Shown: positions 31,166 through 32,212 of the stretch, one piece after another
Layout: each line of letters begins with the position of its first letter
Numbering within the stretch: position 1 is the first letter of the stretch
Source: Clostridia bacterium
GTDB lineage: Bacteria; Bacillota; Clostridia; Oscillospirales; Acutalibacteraceae
Length of the DNA stretch: 32,212 nt
NCBI GenBank assembly: GCA_017403265.1
Contig: JAFQOJ010000028.1
Location: forward strand, 1 to 32,212
Reading direction: 5' to 3'
Made by a program: the position numbers and the translations under genes
The notes under the pieces: model-generated
The model's database searches: none
Told to the model about the DNA's origin: nothing
What the model saw: the letters and a program-made list of their open reading frames with translations, nothing else

Positions 31166-32212
31166 ATGAAAAAATTATTATCGTTATTTATGGCAATTTT
31201 AATGTTATTTTCTATCTTCAGCGTGTTATTTACGGCTTCTGCTCAAGAACTTTCATATACTATTATAGATGAAGCGTTGGCAGATGTGTATTGGGAAAGA
31301 ATTTATGATAAAACAACAATAATAAATGTGGGTGATTGGTACTACGCATATACAGGGTTTACGACTTCAATATCAGTTTGCGGTTATCGCGGAAATGAAA
31401 CAGATATAACTATTCCAACCAAACTTCCGGGATATAAAATAAGCTCTATCGCAGATTTTTATTTTTTTTCTAATACCGTAAAAACAGTAAGAATTCCTAA
31501 AGAAATTACATCAATAGCTGTACCCGAGTATACTACAGATGAAAAGGAAGCAGGTATAGATACGGTATATGGAGCGGTTTTTGAAGGCGAAAGTCAGCTT
31601 GAAAATATTATAGTAGATAGCGAAAATGAAAATTATATTTCTAAAGACGGGGTACTTTTTACTAAGAACGTTGTAAGGCTTGTTTACTATCCTACACATA
31701 AAGCAAGTGAAAAATATGTTGTACCAGGTACGGTAAAGTATATTACTCAGGGCGCCTTTGTAGAGGCAAAAACGCTTAAATCTTTGACAATTACTCCAAA
31801 TGTGGAAAAATTGGGAATAAATTCTATTCCAAAAAAAGGTCTTGAAGAATTATATTTTGAAAATGTACAGTTACCATATTATCAATCCTCCATGAAAGAC
31901 GTATTTGTTATATGGTATCCGGAGTATGTTCCCGACGTACGTAATACAGTAGTCTATTGTGTCAAGGGTTCAGAATTGTATGATATTTACAATAAATCAT
32001 TTGAAGAACCTGAAGCCATGTGTAAAGAACTTAAAGTATTGCCGTCATTTGTTGAAACACTTAAAAAGGATACAGACGGCAAATGGTATTATTATAACAA
32101 TGATTACAAGGTGAAAAAATCTACGCTTGTTAAATATAAAGGCGTATGGTTTTATGTAAAAAACGGCGTTTGGGATAAAACAGTTAATAATGTAATAGTT
32201 AGCTATAAAGGT
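31166..32212 (+). CDS. Secreted leucine-rich-repeat surface protein with wall-binding repeats (partial)
   Basis: Open to the window edge: 349 codons, no stop. AAAGGAGG is 7 nt before the ATG. A signal peptide (MKKLLSLFMAILMLFSIFSV, ending TASA) is followed by a BspA-type leucine-rich region (about 75-270) with units such as TDITIPTKLPGYKISSIADFYF, VKTVRIPKEIT and KSLTITPNVEKLG. Near residue 316 the sequence changes to wall-binding repeats, DGKWYYYNN and KYKGVWFYVKNGVWDKT, almost the same as in the glucosaminidase at 410-2452. BspA-like proteins of gut bacteria are surface-exposed and often adhesive; the role here is unknown. The gene was not listed among complete frames because its end lies beyond the window. 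Confidence 0.88.
   Translation, partial: MKKLLSLFMAILMLFSIFSVLFTASAQELSYTIIDEALADVYWERIYDKTTIINVGDWYYAYTGFTTSISVCGYRGNETDITIPTKLPGYKISSIADFYFFSNTVKTVRIPKEITSIAVPEYTTDEKEAGIDTVYGAVFEGESQLENIIVDSENENYISKDGVLFTKNVVRLVYYPTHKASEKYVVPGTVKYITQGAFVEAKTLKSLTITPNVEKLGINSIPKKGLEELYFENVQLPYYQSSMKDVFVIWYPEYVPDVRNTVVYCVKGSELYDIYNKSFEEPEAMCKELKVLPSFVETLKKDTDGKWYYYNNDYKVKKSTLVKYKGVWFYVKNGVWDKTVNNVIVSYKG

Overview
The window looks like chromosomal DNA from a low-GC Gram-positive bacterium (Bacillota, most likely class Clostridia, an Oscillospirales/Ruminococcus-type anaerobe). The evidence is AT-rich DNA, near-consensus sigma-A promoters, strong Shine-Dalgarno (SD) sites, classical U-tract terminators, frequent TTG/GTG starts, a bacterial 2[4Fe-4S] ferredoxin, RicT/YaaT, and secreted proteins with Clostridia-type wall-binding repeats. 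The taxon is inferred from style, not from a database.

Layout. 1-410: a tRNA 3'-end-like fragment and a tRNA-Arg(TCT) with promoter and terminator. 410-4972 (minus): a Cu+ P-type ATPase fused in frame to a CopZ-like chaperone domain that keeps its own internal SD and ATG, followed 12 bp later by a secreted glucosaminidase with wall-binding repeats. 5184-5874: a solitary MazF-type toxin and a two-helix membrane protein. 6017-6998: the rplM-rpsI ribosomal operon with a short leader hairpin. 7046-7483 (minus): a small Ig-like lipoprotein. 7583-12659: a four-gene ABC-2 operon of the GldA/GldF/GldG/DUF4340 type. 12663-14539 (minus): a PqqD-like protein and an ABC exporter. Their promoter shares one -35 hexamer with the divergent promoter of a DUF6106-like gene and the NAD(P)H-hydrate repair enzyme (14644-16611).

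16606-16816 and 25452-25658 hold two copies of an undescribed-looking intergenic element of about 210 bp. Each has six hairpins whose stem sequences differ between copies while pairing is kept, a conserved core, and related inverted ends. Between them lie a lipoprotein, a MATE transporter, a sugar isomerase/oxidoreductase pair, ssrA (tmRNA) with smpB, a small ferredoxin missed at a 60-aa cutoff, and the overlapping trpS-holB-ricT block. 25698-32212: yfbR and a YfhO membrane protein diverge from fully interleaved promoters. YfhO is followed by a secreted metallo-beta-lactamase-fold protein with wall-binding repeats, whose layout resembles pneumococcal phosphorylcholine esterase, and then a truncated leucine-rich-repeat surface protein.

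Themes: cell-wall surface proteins at both ends share related wall-binding modules; several promoter pairs are compactly divergent; translation control shows in coupled TAATG/ATGA junctions, an internal chaperone start, and SD-defined TTG starts. The most novel candidates are the six-hairpin element family, the CopA-CopZ fusion with retained internal start, and the shared -35 promoter.
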